Shown here piece by piece: positions 50,529 to 59,542 of a stretch of 64,000 bases of DNA. The position numbers and the translations under genes were made by a program. The DNA lies in NCBI RefSeq assembly GCF_012641395.1, contig NZ_JABAIH010000009.1:162810-226809 (forward strand). Reading direction: 5' to 3'. Each line of letters opens with the position of its first letter. Positions within the stretch are counted from its first letter, which is position 1. This DNA is from Rhizobium sp. P32RR-XVIII (GTDB lineage Bacteria; Pseudomonadota; Alphaproteobacteria; Rhizobiales; Rhizobiaceae). The notes below the pieces were generated by a model. It saw only the letters and a program-made list of their open reading frames with translations. It was not told the DNA's origin and did no database searches.

Positions 50529-51437
50529 ATGCCCAAGTGGTCGGTGCCGATCGCGTTATTGACCGTATTCTCCGCGGTCGTCGCTTGGTGGCTCAGCGAA
50601 CCCAACCGGACCTTCGAACCGGACGACCCGGGGCTGACGGATTCAGGTGATCCAGCAAAGGGCCAGATTGTCTTTGCGGCCGGTGATTGTTCGTCCTGTC
50701 ACGCCACGCCCGGACAGCCTGACCGGCTCCATTTGGGCGGCGGCCTTGCCCTCGCATCACCCTATGGGACTTTCCGCCCCCCAAACATCTCGCCGGATCG
50801 CGCCGACGGCATCGGAAATTGGACGGTCGCCGATCTGGCCAATGCCATGATTGAAGGCACTTCACCGCAAGGGAAACATTACTATCCGGTATTTCCCTAT
50901 CCGAGCTATACAGGCATGTCTTTGCAAGACGTAAAGGACCTGTTCGCCTATCTGCGAACGTTGCCGCCAGTGTCGGGCCGTGCACCTCCGCACGATTTAG
51001 CCGCGCTATTTCGCATCCGGCGCTTTGTCGGCTTTTGGAAGATCTTGTTTTTTCATGAAGGCAAGCTTCAAGCACAGCTCAACGGCAATCCGAGCCACGA
51101 CCGCGGAGCCTACCTGGCCGAGAGCATCGCCCATTGTGCAGAATGCCACTCCACGCGCAATTTCTTCGGCGCAGTCAAACCCGACACGCGATTTGCCGGC
51201 GGCGAGGATCCGGAGGGAACAGGTTTCGTTCCCAATATCACGCCGACGAGGATTGGTAGCTGGTCTCAAGGCGAGATCGCCGAGCTGCTCAAGAGCGGCA
51301 ATACGCCCAACCATGGGCGCGTGGGCTCATCAATGGCCGCCGTCGTCACCAATACAGCCCTGCTGCCGCAAAGCGACAGGGACGCTATCGCGGTCTATAT
51401 CAAATCACTGCCTGTCCGTCCCACTCCACACCCCTGA
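50529..51437 (+). CDS. Di-haem cytochrome c, 302 aa
   Basis: A membrane-anchored periplasmic cytochrome. An N-terminal helix (VPIALLTVFSAVVAWWL) exports it, then two haem c sites: CSSCH near residue 55 and CAECH near 205, each followed by a region with methionine ligand candidates. Builds like this serve as the cytochrome subunit of PQQ- or flavin-type sugar and alcohol dehydrogenases. Convergent with the oxidase operon; its likely donor is the sorbosone-dehydrogenase-like enzyme upstream, if functional, and the acceptor the caa3-type oxidase. Confidence 0.85.
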   Translation: MPKWSVPIALLTVFSAVVAWWLSEPNRTFEPDDPGLTDSGDPAKGQIVFAAGDCSSCHATPGQPDRLHLGGGLALASPYGTFRPPNISPDRADGIGNWTVADLANAMIEGTSPQGKHYYPVFPYPSYTGMSLQDVKDLFAYLRTLPPVSGRAPPHDLAALFRIRRFVGFWKILFFHEGKLQAQLNGNPSHDRGAYLAESIAHCAECHSTRNFFGAVKPDTRFAGGEDPEGTGFVPNITPTRIGSWSQGEIAELLKSGNTPNHGRVGSSMAAVVTNTALLPQSDRDAIAVYIKSLPVRPTPHP

Positions 51438-51439
51438 GG

Positions 51440-51856
51440 TCAATGAGCATACAGGTAGGCGGCCAAATCCCGCGCCTCGGCGTCGGATATTCCGGTCTCG
51501 GGCATTGCCGTTTTAGGAGAAAAGACGCGGGGCGATACGATCCAGCGGATGAGATCGTCAGGTGTGTTGTTGGCAACGCCGGCGATGTAGACTCGCTCGC
51601 GCAGGCCGGACAGATCGCCTCCAACTTTCCCATCTGCACCCGCGACGCCGGGAATGGTATGACAGCCTGCGCATCCGTACTGCCGGAATACTTCCGGCGC
51701 GTGGGTGGGATCACCGCGCGTTAGAAGCCGGGCTGTTTCCATCGTTTGTTGCCGGGTCTTTAGGGCTTGAGTAGAAACCGCCGCGACAAGGCCGATGACT
51801 GCTCCGCCCAGCAGCGTCACTGCCCAATATCTGTTCGGAGAGTAAATATCCGTCAT
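51440..51856 (-). CDS. Membrane-anchored cytochrome c, 138 aa
   Basis: An N-terminal membrane helix (YWAVTLLGGAVIGLVAAVST), one haem site CAGCHTIPGVAG near residue 62, and a methionine ligand candidate in KTAMPETGI. A small class I cytochrome, last gene of the oxidase operon. Its ATG overlaps the stop of ctaG by 4 nt. Probably the electron carrier to the oxidase. Confidence 0.85.
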   Translation of the reverse strand: MTDIYSPNRYWAVTLLGGAVIGLVAAVSTQALKTRQQTMETARLLTRGDPTHAPEVFRQYGCAGCHTIPGVAGADGKVGGDLSGLRERVYIAGVANNTPDDLIRWIVSPRVFSPKTAMPETGISDAEARDLAAYLYAH

Positions 51857-52731
51857 GTCCACCTCGCCCGGCTGGAATTCAATATCCACGATGCGATGAG
51901 ACCCAATGCGGCCGCGGCATAGATAGTTCCTGCCGGAATCCACATGACCATTCCGGCCAGTACCTGATCCTCCGGAGGCGTAAGGCCCCAGTCGCCGGCC
52001 GCCTGCGTCTGCGCATGATAAAGAACATGCGGCGAAAGCGCGATCAGAGCTCCGAGAAGAGCAGTATGCAGCATGGTGAGAAACACATGCCAAGCGGCGA
52101 CGCCGAAATCGCTGCGCCAGCGGATCGCCCACCAGAAAAGAACGGCCGTCACGAAAAAACTCAGATGCTGCAGACGATGAAGTGCGACATTCGTCACTGT
52201 GGCATCGAACAGGGCAGGGGCGTGCCACCCCCATATCGCCACCCCATGTAGAATGGTGGCAACGGTTCCGCCGGTTAGCCCTGTCCAAATTGCTCGAGCC
52301 GGCGACGTCCCCATCTTTCCTCCAATCCATCGTCTGATGCCATTCGGCAGTCCCCACAAGAAGACAGCTGCCGGCCGGGCGAGGACGAAAAGCGGCGCTG
52401 AGACTGCCATGATGATTTCGTGCTCGATCATATGAAAGGTAAAAAGGTGTTCCCCCAGCCAATGCAGCGGAGACACCAATGCCATGGCCAAGGTGAACCA
52501 GCCGGCGGCGAAGCCTATACCGCGCCAAGCCATGGAGAGATGTACTGCGGAGGAACGCTGCCACAGCTTCCACGAACCCATGACGTATAAAGTGCCGGCG
52601 ACGGCAAGGAGGTAGACGACAAAGGGATCAAAGCTCCACGCCAGATTGCCGGCATGCACTTCCGTGCCATGAGCGGCGGCCTGAGGCGCAGCCGAGAAAA
52701 GCAGGATCGATAGGACGATCAGCGTTGGCAT
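51853..52731 (-). CDS. ctaG: CtaG-type cytochrome c oxidase assembly protein (caa3 group), 292 aa
   Basis: An inner-membrane protein of the caa3_CtaG family with about seven helices, including HWLGEHLFTFHMIEHEIIMA, a conserved histidine pair near residue 95, LHGVAIWGWHAPALFDA and LTPPEDQVLAGMVMWIPAG. This family assists insertion of copper into oxidases and differs from the Cox11-type CtaG. The N-terminus begins with a signal-like helix ending in AAAHG. Overlaps the flanking genes slightly. Confidence 0.9.
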   Translation of the reverse strand: MPTLIVLSILLFSAAPQAAAHGTEVHAGNLAWSFDPFVVYLLAVAGTLYVMGSWKLWQRSSAVHLSMAWRGIGFAAGWFTLAMALVSPLHWLGEHLFTFHMIEHEIIMAVSAPLFVLARPAAVFLWGLPNGIRRWIGGKMGTSPARAIWTGLTGGTVATILHGVAIWGWHAPALFDATVTNVALHRLQHLSFFVTAVLFWWAIRWRSDFGVAAWHVFLTMLHTALLGALIALSPHVLYHAQTQAAGDWGLTPPEDQVLAGMVMWIPAGTIYAAAALGLIASWILNSSRARWT

Positions 52732-53030
52732 GTATCGATCAGCAAGGTTGCGGCCGACTGCATCAGCATGGCGAAAGAAAAGGCCAGGCCAGTGAGCAGG
52801 CTCAGACGATTGACAAATAGTGGCGTTCGCGACGCGACAGGCGTTCTCTCCGCAAGAGGGGAAAGTGCCGCCACCACTGTCACAAGGGTGAGCAATATCG
52901 AAACGGCCGCCGACAACGGCACGTGCGTCCGGCAGTCGGAATAGGGCAGAATCTGCCCCAGCTGCGTGTTCGCAGCCCAGATAAGGGGTGCTGCAACCAA
53001 GCCGCTCAGCCGTATCAGCGATACTACCAT
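52719..53030 (-). CDS. Small oxidase-operon membrane protein, 103 aa
   Basis: Three hydrophobic helices (VSLIRLSGLVAAPLIWAANT, PLSAAVSILLTLVTVVAALS, LSLLTGLAFSFAMLMQSAAT). The ATG at 53030 overlaps the stop of the subunit III gene and its end overlaps ctaG by 13 nt, so it is translated with them. No family recognised; it may be a small accessory subunit. Confidence 0.7.
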   Translation of the reverse strand: MVVSLIRLSGLVAAPLIWAANTQLGQILPYSDCRTHVPLSAAVSILLTLVTVVAALSPLAERTPVASRTPLFVNRLSLLTGLAFSFAMLMQSAATLLIDTCQR

Positions 53031-53629
53031 AGGCGCGGTATCCAGTAGAGACACAGGTAGAGCGGAACCCATGTCGCCACAACAAAGTTCCAGTACATCG
53101 CATTATCCTCAACGTCTCCGTAACGCCGCGGATTGTCGGCGTGACGGGTGAACATCAGGCAGGCCAGCACCAGGGTATCGATGAGATCCGTGAGAATATG
53201 AGTGGTGTGCAGACCGAGGATGACCCAGACGATGGAACCGTAAGCGTTGGTATCCCACTTGACGTGCACGGCCGGAAACTCGAAGGCCCGCAAGACCAGA
53301 GGGGCGATGCCGAGGAGCACCATGACGATCATGCCGATGCGGACTCTTGCGAGCTGTTTCTGTTTGGCCCAGTGAGAAAGGAGAAGGTTCGGAACAAGGC
53401 TGGCAACAAGCAGTGCAGTCAGCGCACTGCCGGGGAGCAGATCCGGCAAAGGGGCATCGATGGGCCATTGGCCGGCGAGGCTTGCCAGGTACAAATAGAC
53501 GGCGATCACAAGGGCAAATCCGGTTCCCTCGATCAGCATGAATGCCAGCGTCCCCCACCAGGTGAGACTTGCGCTACCCATGCCGGCGAGCGGCAGGTGG
53601 GAAACATCGAGAACCGGACGTTCATTCAT
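53024..53629 (-). CDS. Cytochrome c oxidase subunit III-like, 201 aa
   Basis: A CtaE/subunit III-type protein with five or so helices: LTWWGTLAFMLIEGTGFALV (the conserved acidic site), GIAPLVLRAFEFPAVHVKWD, and VWVILGLHTTHILTDLIDTL, then MYWNFVVATWVPLYLCLYW. ATG at 53629 overlaps the stop of subunit I by 4 nt. Supports proton pumping in the complex. Confidence 0.88.
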   Translation of the reverse strand: MNERPVLDVSHLPLAGMGSASLTWWGTLAFMLIEGTGFALVIAVYLYLASLAGQWPIDAPLPDLLPGSALTALLVASLVPNLLLSHWAKQKQLARVRIGMIVMVLLGIAPLVLRAFEFPAVHVKWDTNAYGSIVWVILGLHTTHILTDLIDTLVLACLMFTRHADNPRRYGDVEDNAMYWNFVVATWVPLYLCLYWIPRLW

Positions 53630-55533
53630 GACTCGTCCTCCGGCACGCCTTTCGGCCAGAACCAGCCAATCAAGGCTACTGCAATGGGAATGGATCCCCA
53701 GACCACGGCCCAAGGAGAAAACATTGACCAGATCAACATGACTGATGTCGCGAGCGCCGCCAGTAGGGGCCAGATGGAATTGATCGGCGAGGATTCGCGG
53801 GCTTCGGGCACGCCCTCGACAACTGTGCTAACGATGAGTTCTCGTCGATCCAGCCGCATGCCGGTGACGACCTTCAATTCGGCAGAATTTGCCCAAAGGG
53901 GCTCGCGCGCCTCCACGACCGGAATGCGGCGAAAGTTCCAGGCAGGCGGAGGAGATTGTGTCGCCCATTCCAGCGTCGAAGCATTCCAGGGATTGGGCCC
54001 GGCAATCGCGCCGCTGCGCGCGCTACGGATGACGTCGATGATAAACATGAGAAAGCCGCAAGCCAATACAAGCGAGCTCAGGCTGATGAACAGGTTCAGA
54101 TTGGCCCACGGCATTTCCGGCTGATAGGTGTATATGCGGCGCGGCATGCCGATGAGCCCGAGGATGTGCATCGGAAAGAACGTGAGATGAAAGCCGACAA
54201 AGATCAGCCCGAAGACCCAGCGGCCCAGACGTTCGCTCATCATCCGACCGGTCATCTTGGGAAACCAGTAGTAAACGGCCCCTAACAGGGGAAAGACCGC
54301 TCCCCCGATGAGCACGTAATGGAAGTGGGCCACCACGAAGTAGGTGTCATGCACCTGCGTATCGAAGGGAACGGAGGCGACCATCACACCCGTCAGGCCG
54401 CCAAGCACGAATGTGACTATGAATCCGATGATAAACAACATCGGTGTTTTGAAGATCGGACGCCCGTCCCAAAGCGTTGCAAGCCAGCAGAAGATCTGAA
54501 TGCCGGCCGGAATCGCAATGGCCATGCTCGAAGCAGTGAAAAAGCTCTCGCCCAGGCGCGGCAGTCCAACCACGAACATGTGATGGACCCATAATCCAAA
54601 GGCCAAGATGCCAGTGGCGATCAAAGCCATGACCAAAGCCAGATATCCGAAGGCGGGTCTCTGGGCGAAGGTCGAGATCATCGTCGAGACCATTCCGACG
54701 GCAGGCAAAAAGATAATATAGACCTCCGGATGACCGAAAAACCAGAAGAGATGCTGCCAGAGCAGCACATCGCCACCTTCTGCCGGATTGAAGAAATGGG
54801 TTCCCACGAGGCGATCTAGAATGAGTGACGAACTCGCCACCATGATTGCCGGCATCGCCATGATGACCAGGAATGACGTTACCAGCATGGACCAGACAAA
54901 CAGCGGTATGCGATCGAGCGACATGCCGGGCGCACGCTGCTTTAAAACGGTCACCACGATTTCGACGGAGACCGCGAGCGCTGACAACTCGGTGAATGTG
55001 ATCATCTGCGCCCAGATGTCAGCGCGCTTGCCGGCTCCGTATTCGGGGCCGGAAAGCGGAACGTAAGCGAACCAACCCACATCGGGTCCCGCGTCCAATG
55101 CAAATGCCACCCACAGTAAAATGCCGCCCGCAACGAAGATCCAGTAGGAAAAGGCGTTGAGGCGCGGAAAGGCAATGTTGCGGGTGCCTACCATAAGAGG
55201 GATCAGATACACCCCCATCGCCTCCATTACCGGCACGGCGAATAGGAACATCATGTTGGAGCCGTGCATGGTGAATATCTGATTGTACCGGTCCGGGCTG
55301 AGGAACCGGGCTTCGGGAGATGCCAGCTGCAAACGCATCGCAAGTGCCAACACGCCGCCAAGAAGAAGAAAAACGAAAGCAGTGACGATGTAGCGGCGGC
55401 CGATAATCTTATGGTCAACCGTCGTCAACGCGCCCCAGAAACCGGATGGAGTATTCCAGGTCCGTCGCAGCTGGATATCGATGCTCTCGTCATCGAATTC
55501 GCTATCGGTCGGCGGTGCATCATGCTTTGTCAT
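53626..55533 (-). CDS. ctaD: Cytochrome c oxidase subunit I, 635 aa
   Basis: Haem-copper oxidase core: TMHGSNMMFLFAVPVMEAMG (haem ligand histidine), WFFGHPEVYIIFLPAVG (Cu-B histidine, the D-channel glutamate and the cross-linked tyrosine), HHMFVVGLPRLGESFFTASS (Cu-B) and HDTYFVVAHFHYVLIGG (haem ligands). The glutamate in GHPEVYI makes it A-type rather than B or C. Twelve main helices, plus an extra C-terminal hairpin (LLAALATSVMLIWSMFSPWA, GSIPIAVALIGWFW), typical of caa3-like enzymes. Overlaps both neighbours by 4 nt. Confidence 0.96.
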   Translation of the reverse strand: MTKHDAPPTDSEFDDESIDIQLRRTWNTPSGFWGALTTVDHKIIGRRYIVTAFVFLLLGGVLALAMRLQLASPEARFLSPDRYNQIFTMHGSNMMFLFAVPVMEAMGVYLIPLMVGTRNIAFPRLNAFSYWIFVAGGILLWVAFALDAGPDVGWFAYVPLSGPEYGAGKRADIWAQMITFTELSALAVSVEIVVTVLKQRAPGMSLDRIPLFVWSMLVTSFLVIMAMPAIMVASSSLILDRLVGTHFFNPAEGGDVLLWQHLFWFFGHPEVYIIFLPAVGMVSTMISTFAQRPAFGYLALVMALIATGILAFGLWVHHMFVVGLPRLGESFFTASSMAIAIPAGIQIFCWLATLWDGRPIFKTPMLFIIGFIVTFVLGGLTGVMVASVPFDTQVHDTYFVVAHFHYVLIGGAVFPLLGAVYYWFPKMTGRMMSERLGRWVFGLIFVGFHLTFFPMHILGLIGMPRRIYTYQPEMPWANLNLFISLSSLVLACGFLMFIIDVIRSARSGAIAGPNPWNASTLEWATQSPPPAWNFRRIPVVEAREPLWANSAELKVVTGMRLDRRELIVSTVVEGVPEARESSPINSIWPLLAALATSVMLIWSMFSPWAVVWGSIPIAVALIGWFWPKGVPEDES

Positions 55534-56522
55534 TTAAGGCTTTCCAAGTATGCAGAAACCTTTTGAAGCTCGTCGCTCGAAAGCGTCACCAGCGGCATGT
55601 TGTTGCCCGGCTTGAGCGTCTGGGGGTCCGCAATCCAGGCCGCGAGCGCGCCGCGAGTATTTTGCAGCAGCCCGGCTGCAATCGTCTGCCGGCTTCCGAC
55701 ATGCGTCAGATCCGGACCGGTCGTGCCCGACGCCGGCGTCCCACGAACGGCATGACAGGCGGCGCATGGTTTACTCATGAAGATTGCTTCGCCCGCAGCC
55801 CCTTCCGGATCCCCAGGCGGCGCGCGGTCGCGCTGCTGCCCCTCCAGCCACCGCCGGTAGTCAGCCTCGCTCTGCGCAACGATCAGTAACGCCATGTGGC
55901 TGTGCTGCAGCCCGCAAAATTCAGCGCATTGGCCTCGATAAACACCCGGCCGCTCCGCGTGAATGGTCAATGTATTGGTTCGGCCGGGAATGAGGTCCTG
56001 CTTGCCTGCGAGGCTCGGAACCCAAAACGAGTGGATGACGTCGGCGCCTTCCAACTGCAACCTCACATCCCGGCCTGCCGGAATATGCAATTCATTTGCC
56101 GTCTGAAATTCCGCTCGGGAGATCGGATCGACATAGATGAACTGCCACCACCATTGTTGGCCGCGAATCCGGACCGTCAGGGCGTCCTCCGCCGCCTGGC
56201 CAATGGCATGCGTGGTGTAGAAGCTTGCAATCGTCAGTCCGCTGATAATGACCACGGTCGCAACGACTGCTGCGTAGACCGCGCTGCGCATCTTTCGCTC
56301 GCGCCGATCGTCGAAGCGCTCACGGTGGATGCGCAAGAGGGCCCGAGCAAGCACGAGCACCACAAGCGACCATACGATGGCGCAGACGATGACGATGAGC
56401 AGGATCAGCTGCTTCAAAGCAACGGCAGCTTGGCCTTCGGCGTGGAGTGCGGACTGCATGCCCGTACATGCAGACAGAAGGATCGTTGCGCCAAAGAGGG
56501 CAAAAACCGCAGCGCGCTTCAA
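55530..56522 (-). CDS. ctaC: Cytochrome c oxidase subunit II with C-terminal cytochrome c (caa3-type), 330 aa
   Basis: Lipoprotein-type start with a lipobox (LLSAC at residue 19), two membrane helices, and a cupredoxin domain with the Cu-A site GQCAEFCGLQHSHM near residues 198-211, preceded by QQWWWQFIYVDP. A fused cytochrome c domain follows with CAACHAVRGTPASG near residue 252 and a Met ligand in NNMPLVTL. The fusion defines the caa3 type. Overlaps subunit I by 4 nt. Confidence 0.95.
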   Translation of the reverse strand: MKRAAVFALFGATILLSACTGMQSALHAEGQAAVALKQLILLIVIVCAIVWSLVVLVLARALLRIHRERFDDRRERKMRSAVYAAVVATVVIISGLTIASFYTTHAIGQAAEDALTVRIRGQQWWWQFIYVDPISRAEFQTANELHIPAGRDVRLQLEGADVIHSFWVPSLAGKQDLIPGRTNTLTIHAERPGVYRGQCAEFCGLQHSHMALLIVAQSEADYRRWLEGQQRDRAPPGDPEGAAGEAIFMSKPCAACHAVRGTPASGTTGPDLTHVGSRQTIAAGLLQNTRGALAAWIADPQTLKPGNNMPLVTLSSDELQKVSAYLESLK

Positions 56523-57121
56523 GGGCTAGTCCCCTGGTCAGGATGCGGGCCGGCGGGTCCCTGGTCGAAAAGGATGGCGGCCGGCGCCCGATTCTCGGCT
56601 GGCCGCGTCTGGCTGTCGTCATTGCGGCTGGGCGCGGTGTATTTGGCGGAATAGGCGCCGATGGATTTCACATAGCCCGCAAGCTGCCAAATCTCGTCTA
56701 TGGTCATCTTGTCGCGGAACGGCGGCATGCCCTGGGGCCGCCCGTCCCTGATCGATGCGACGATCGATACCATTTCCGGCCCGTAGAGCCACCATCCATC
56801 CAGAAAGGAAGGACCGGTGCCGCCTCGGCCGTCTCCGTGACAAGCCGGGCAGCCGAACCAGGAATAAAGACGCTTACCCTGGCTCATATCGAAGGCCGTG
56901 TTCTCGTAAGGCTTTCCCAGGGCAAAATACACTTCAGGCGGAGCTCCGCTGATCCCGTTCGGCATGAGCCGGATATTTTCCAGCTCCGTTGCGAGGGGGG
57001 GATCAAGCCGATACGTTCGCCCCTCGCGACCCCAACCGATGCAGACGCCGACAGCAACGCAGGCCACAAACGCCGCGGCCGGCGCCCAAGTGACAGACAT
57101 TGCCCGCTTCACCGTAGCCAT
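56519..57121 (-). CDS. Mono-haem cytochrome c, 200 aa
   Basis: A single N-terminal membrane helix (APAAAFVACVAVGVCIGWGR), then one haem site CPACHGDGRGG near residue 96 and a ligand methionine candidate in MPPFRDKMTIDEIWQLAGYV. The tail is Pro/Asp-rich. It stands between the molybdoenzyme gene and the oxidase genes, overlapping ctaC, and probably carries electrons from the former to the latter. Confidence 0.85.
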   Translation of the reverse strand: MATVKRAMSVTWAPAAAFVACVAVGVCIGWGREGRTYRLDPPLATELENIRLMPNGISGAPPEVYFALGKPYENTAFDMSQGKRLYSWFGCPACHGDGRGGTGPSFLDGWWLYGPEMVSIVASIRDGRPQGMPPFRDKMTIDEIWQLAGYVKSIGAYSAKYTAPSRNDDSQTRPAENRAPAAILFDQGPAGPHPDQGTSP

Positions 57122-57139
57122 CGGCTGATCCAATAGGCT

Positions 57140-59542
57140 CTAGTCGGTCGGCGCGATTTCCGACCGGGTGACGAAGACTGGAAGCAGCTTGTAGGATGGC
57201 GTCTTCGATTTCGCATCGTGATGTCCCAGCGGAAAAAGCGGGTTGCACTCCGGATAATACGCGGCGCAGCACCCGTTCGGAATGTTATATTCGATGACAC
57301 GCAGACCTGAGACCTGCCGGCTCACGGAAGTGTCGATCGCGGTTCTGAGATCGACGCTGCCGCCGTTGGCAAGACCGAGTCGGGCGATGTCTTCAGCATT
57401 CATGAAGACGATCCTTCTCGTTCCGTCCACGCCACGAAAGCGGTCGCTATAGCCATAGATGGTCGTGTTGAACTGGTCGTTGGAGCGCAGCGTCGACAGA
57501 TGCAGGACATTTCGGGCATCACCTTGAATGTCGAACTGCGGGAAAAGACGCTCGGGCGTTATGAAATTCGCCTTTCCGGTTTTCGTTACCCATTTGCGCT
57601 CGCGAGCAGGCAGGGGACGAGGGATGCCGCCGGGCTGAAACAGGCGCTCGTTGAAATTCTTGAAAGTCTCGGGATAGGTCCGCTCGATTGCGTTCCGGAT
57701 CTCACTGTAATCGGCGACCCATCGATCCCAGGGTACGTCGGATGCGCCGAGCGTCGCCTTCGCCATTTCGGCGATAATGGCCGGTTCGGAGCGGATTTCC
57801 TGGCTCGCCGGCGTGGCCCGCCCCCTGGAGCCATGGAAATGCGCAATGGAGCTTTCTATCGAGACGGCCTGCGCTCCGCTTTCCTGCTGATCGATTTCAA
57901 TCCGGCCAAGGCATGGCAGAACATACGCGATTTCGCCGTGGATGACATGGCTCCGGTTGAGCTTGGTGGCGATCTGAACAGTCAGCCGCAGTTTCGGCCA
58001 GGCCGCCTCCATCGCCTCCGTCTCCGGAATTGCGCGCAGAAAATTGCCGCCGAGGCTGATGAAGCCGCGCGCCTCACCTTTCAGAATGGCTTCGCATGTC
58101 TCAACCGTCGAACGTCCAGTCCAGCGAGGGGGTTCGAAGTGATAAAGTTCCGCCAGCTTGTCGAGCGGTGCCAGACCGGGCTTTTCGGTGATGCCGACCG
58201 TTCTCTGACCTTGTACATTCGAATGACCGCGTACCGCACAAATATTGGCGCCCGGCTTTCCGATATTGCCGCGCAACAGGGCAAGATTGGCAATCATGTG
58301 AACATTGTCGACGCCCATGACCTGCTGCGTCACGCCCATGCCGTAGATGATGAGAACGGTCTGTGCGTTCGCGTAGGTCTGCGCTGCTTGGGACATCTGC
58401 GCGCGCGTCAGCCCAGAGACGCGCTCAAGCTCACCCCATTCATAAGCGCGAGCGGCAGCGGCGAATTCCTCGAAGCCTGTGGTATGCTGGCGGATGAAGT
58501 CGTGATCGAGCACGTGCTTCTTGTCGGCGGCGGCGATCGAGGCGGCAAACGCGACTTCCGCCGCACTAGACAGGTCCTGCGGACGGTCATCGTCACCTGC
58601 CACTTTGCTTGCACCGGATGAGTGAAGCGCATCGTCGGCCTCGATCAGCGCCTTGCAGATCCCGAACAAGGCTGCGACATCGCCGCCGTTCTTCACCTGG
58701 TAGTATTCCGAGGAGATGGGCGTCTCCTTACCGGTCAGCATCTCGCCCGGCGCCTGGGGATTCTTGAAGCGTTCAAGCCCGCGTTCCCGCAGCAGATTGA
58801 AGGTGACGATCGGAACGCCACGGTCGGCCGCATCCTGAAGGTCGTGCAGCATCCTCGGCGAGGAGGTGCCGACGTTCTGCGCGATGTAGAATATGCAACT
58901 TGTATTCTGAAAATCTGAAAGAATCGCGGTGCCGACGGAGGCGCCGATGCTTTCCGGTAGTCCGACGGAGGTGCTCTCGTGACACATGTTGGAACTGTCC
59001 GGCAGGTTGTTGCTGCCGAACATGCGGGCGAAAAGCTGATACATGTAGGACGCCTCCAACGAGGCGCGGCCCGAGGTGTAAAAGTCCACCTGACGAGGCG
59101 ATAGTAAACGCAGCTCCTTACCGATCTCTTCGAAGGCGGCCGTCCAATCCACAGGTTCGTATCGGTCATTCGCCGGGTTCCACCGCATTGGATGAGTGAG
59201 CCTGCCCTGTTCTTCGAGATCGTGATCCCGCCAGGCTTCGAGCTCGCTGAGCGTATGTTTCGCAAAAAAAGACGGGTCGGCCTTGCGGTGTGTTACTTCC
59301 CACGCTGTCGCCTTCGCGCCGTTCTCACAGAATTCGAGAGGACGCGTCTTGGCGGGCTTCGCCCAGGCGCAACTGACGCACATGTAGCCGTCAGGCTTGT
59401 TCTGGTGGGCAAGCAGCGTCGGTCCGGCAGCAGGAATGTGTTCTCGAAGAAGAATCTCTCCCACCGCCTTGGCAGAACCCCAGCCGCCTGCCGGGCCGTC
59501 ATATGGCTTGATCGATGGATGTGTCTTTGGTGCCGCCGTCAT
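57140..59542 (-). CDS. FdhF/YdeP-family molybdopterin oxidoreductase, 800 aa
   Basis: A molybdopterin enzyme of the YdeP group. The Fe-S site is CVSC (C55, C58) with C72 as a third cysteine, followed by MGSNNLPDSSNMCHESTSV and ALLRGNIGKPGANICAVRGH, the pterin-binding segments, and a C-terminal dinucleotide-binding domain (NDQFNTTIYGYSDRFRGVDG). The expected length is 750-800. Reaction and substrate are unknown; YdeP of E. coli is tied to acid resistance. GGAGGAATAG precedes the ATG. First gene of an eight-gene run with the caa3 oxidase. Confidence 0.9.
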   Translation of the reverse strand: MTAAPKTHPSIKPYDGPAGGWGSAKAVGEILLREHIPAAGPTLLAHQNKPDGYMCVSCAWAKPAKTRPLEFCENGAKATAWEVTHRKADPSFFAKHTLSELEAWRDHDLEEQGRLTHPMRWNPANDRYEPVDWTAAFEEIGKELRLLSPRQVDFYTSGRASLEASYMYQLFARMFGSNNLPDSSNMCHESTSVGLPESIGASVGTAILSDFQNTSCIFYIAQNVGTSSPRMLHDLQDAADRGVPIVTFNLLRERGLERFKNPQAPGEMLTGKETPISSEYYQVKNGGDVAALFGICKALIEADDALHSSGASKVAGDDDRPQDLSSAAEVAFAASIAAADKKHVLDHDFIRQHTTGFEEFAAAARAYEWGELERVSGLTRAQMSQAAQTYANAQTVLIIYGMGVTQQVMGVDNVHMIANLALLRGNIGKPGANICAVRGHSNVQGQRTVGITEKPGLAPLDKLAELYHFEPPRWTGRSTVETCEAILKGEARGFISLGGNFLRAIPETEAMEAAWPKLRLTVQIATKLNRSHVIHGEIAYVLPCLGRIEIDQQESGAQAVSIESSIAHFHGSRGRATPASQEIRSEPAIIAEMAKATLGASDVPWDRWVADYSEIRNAIERTYPETFKNFNERLFQPGGIPRPLPARERKWVTKTGKANFITPERLFPQFDIQGDARNVLHLSTLRSNDQFNTTIYGYSDRFRGVDGTRRIVFMNAEDIARLGLANGGSVDLRTAIDTSVSRQVSGLRVIEYNIPNGCCAAYYPECNPLFPLGHHDAKSKTPSYKLLPVFVTRSEIAPTD

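Noticed and set aside
53141..54124. Plus-strand open frame of 327 codons
   Set aside because: It lies antisense to oxidase subunits I and III, whose catalytic motifs are all on the minus strand; its composition (Gln, Arg, His-rich) is that of a reverse shadow.
57500..58621. Plus-strand open frame of 373 codons
   Set aside because: It is antisense to the molybdopterin oxidoreductase and lacks any motif or ribosome binding site.
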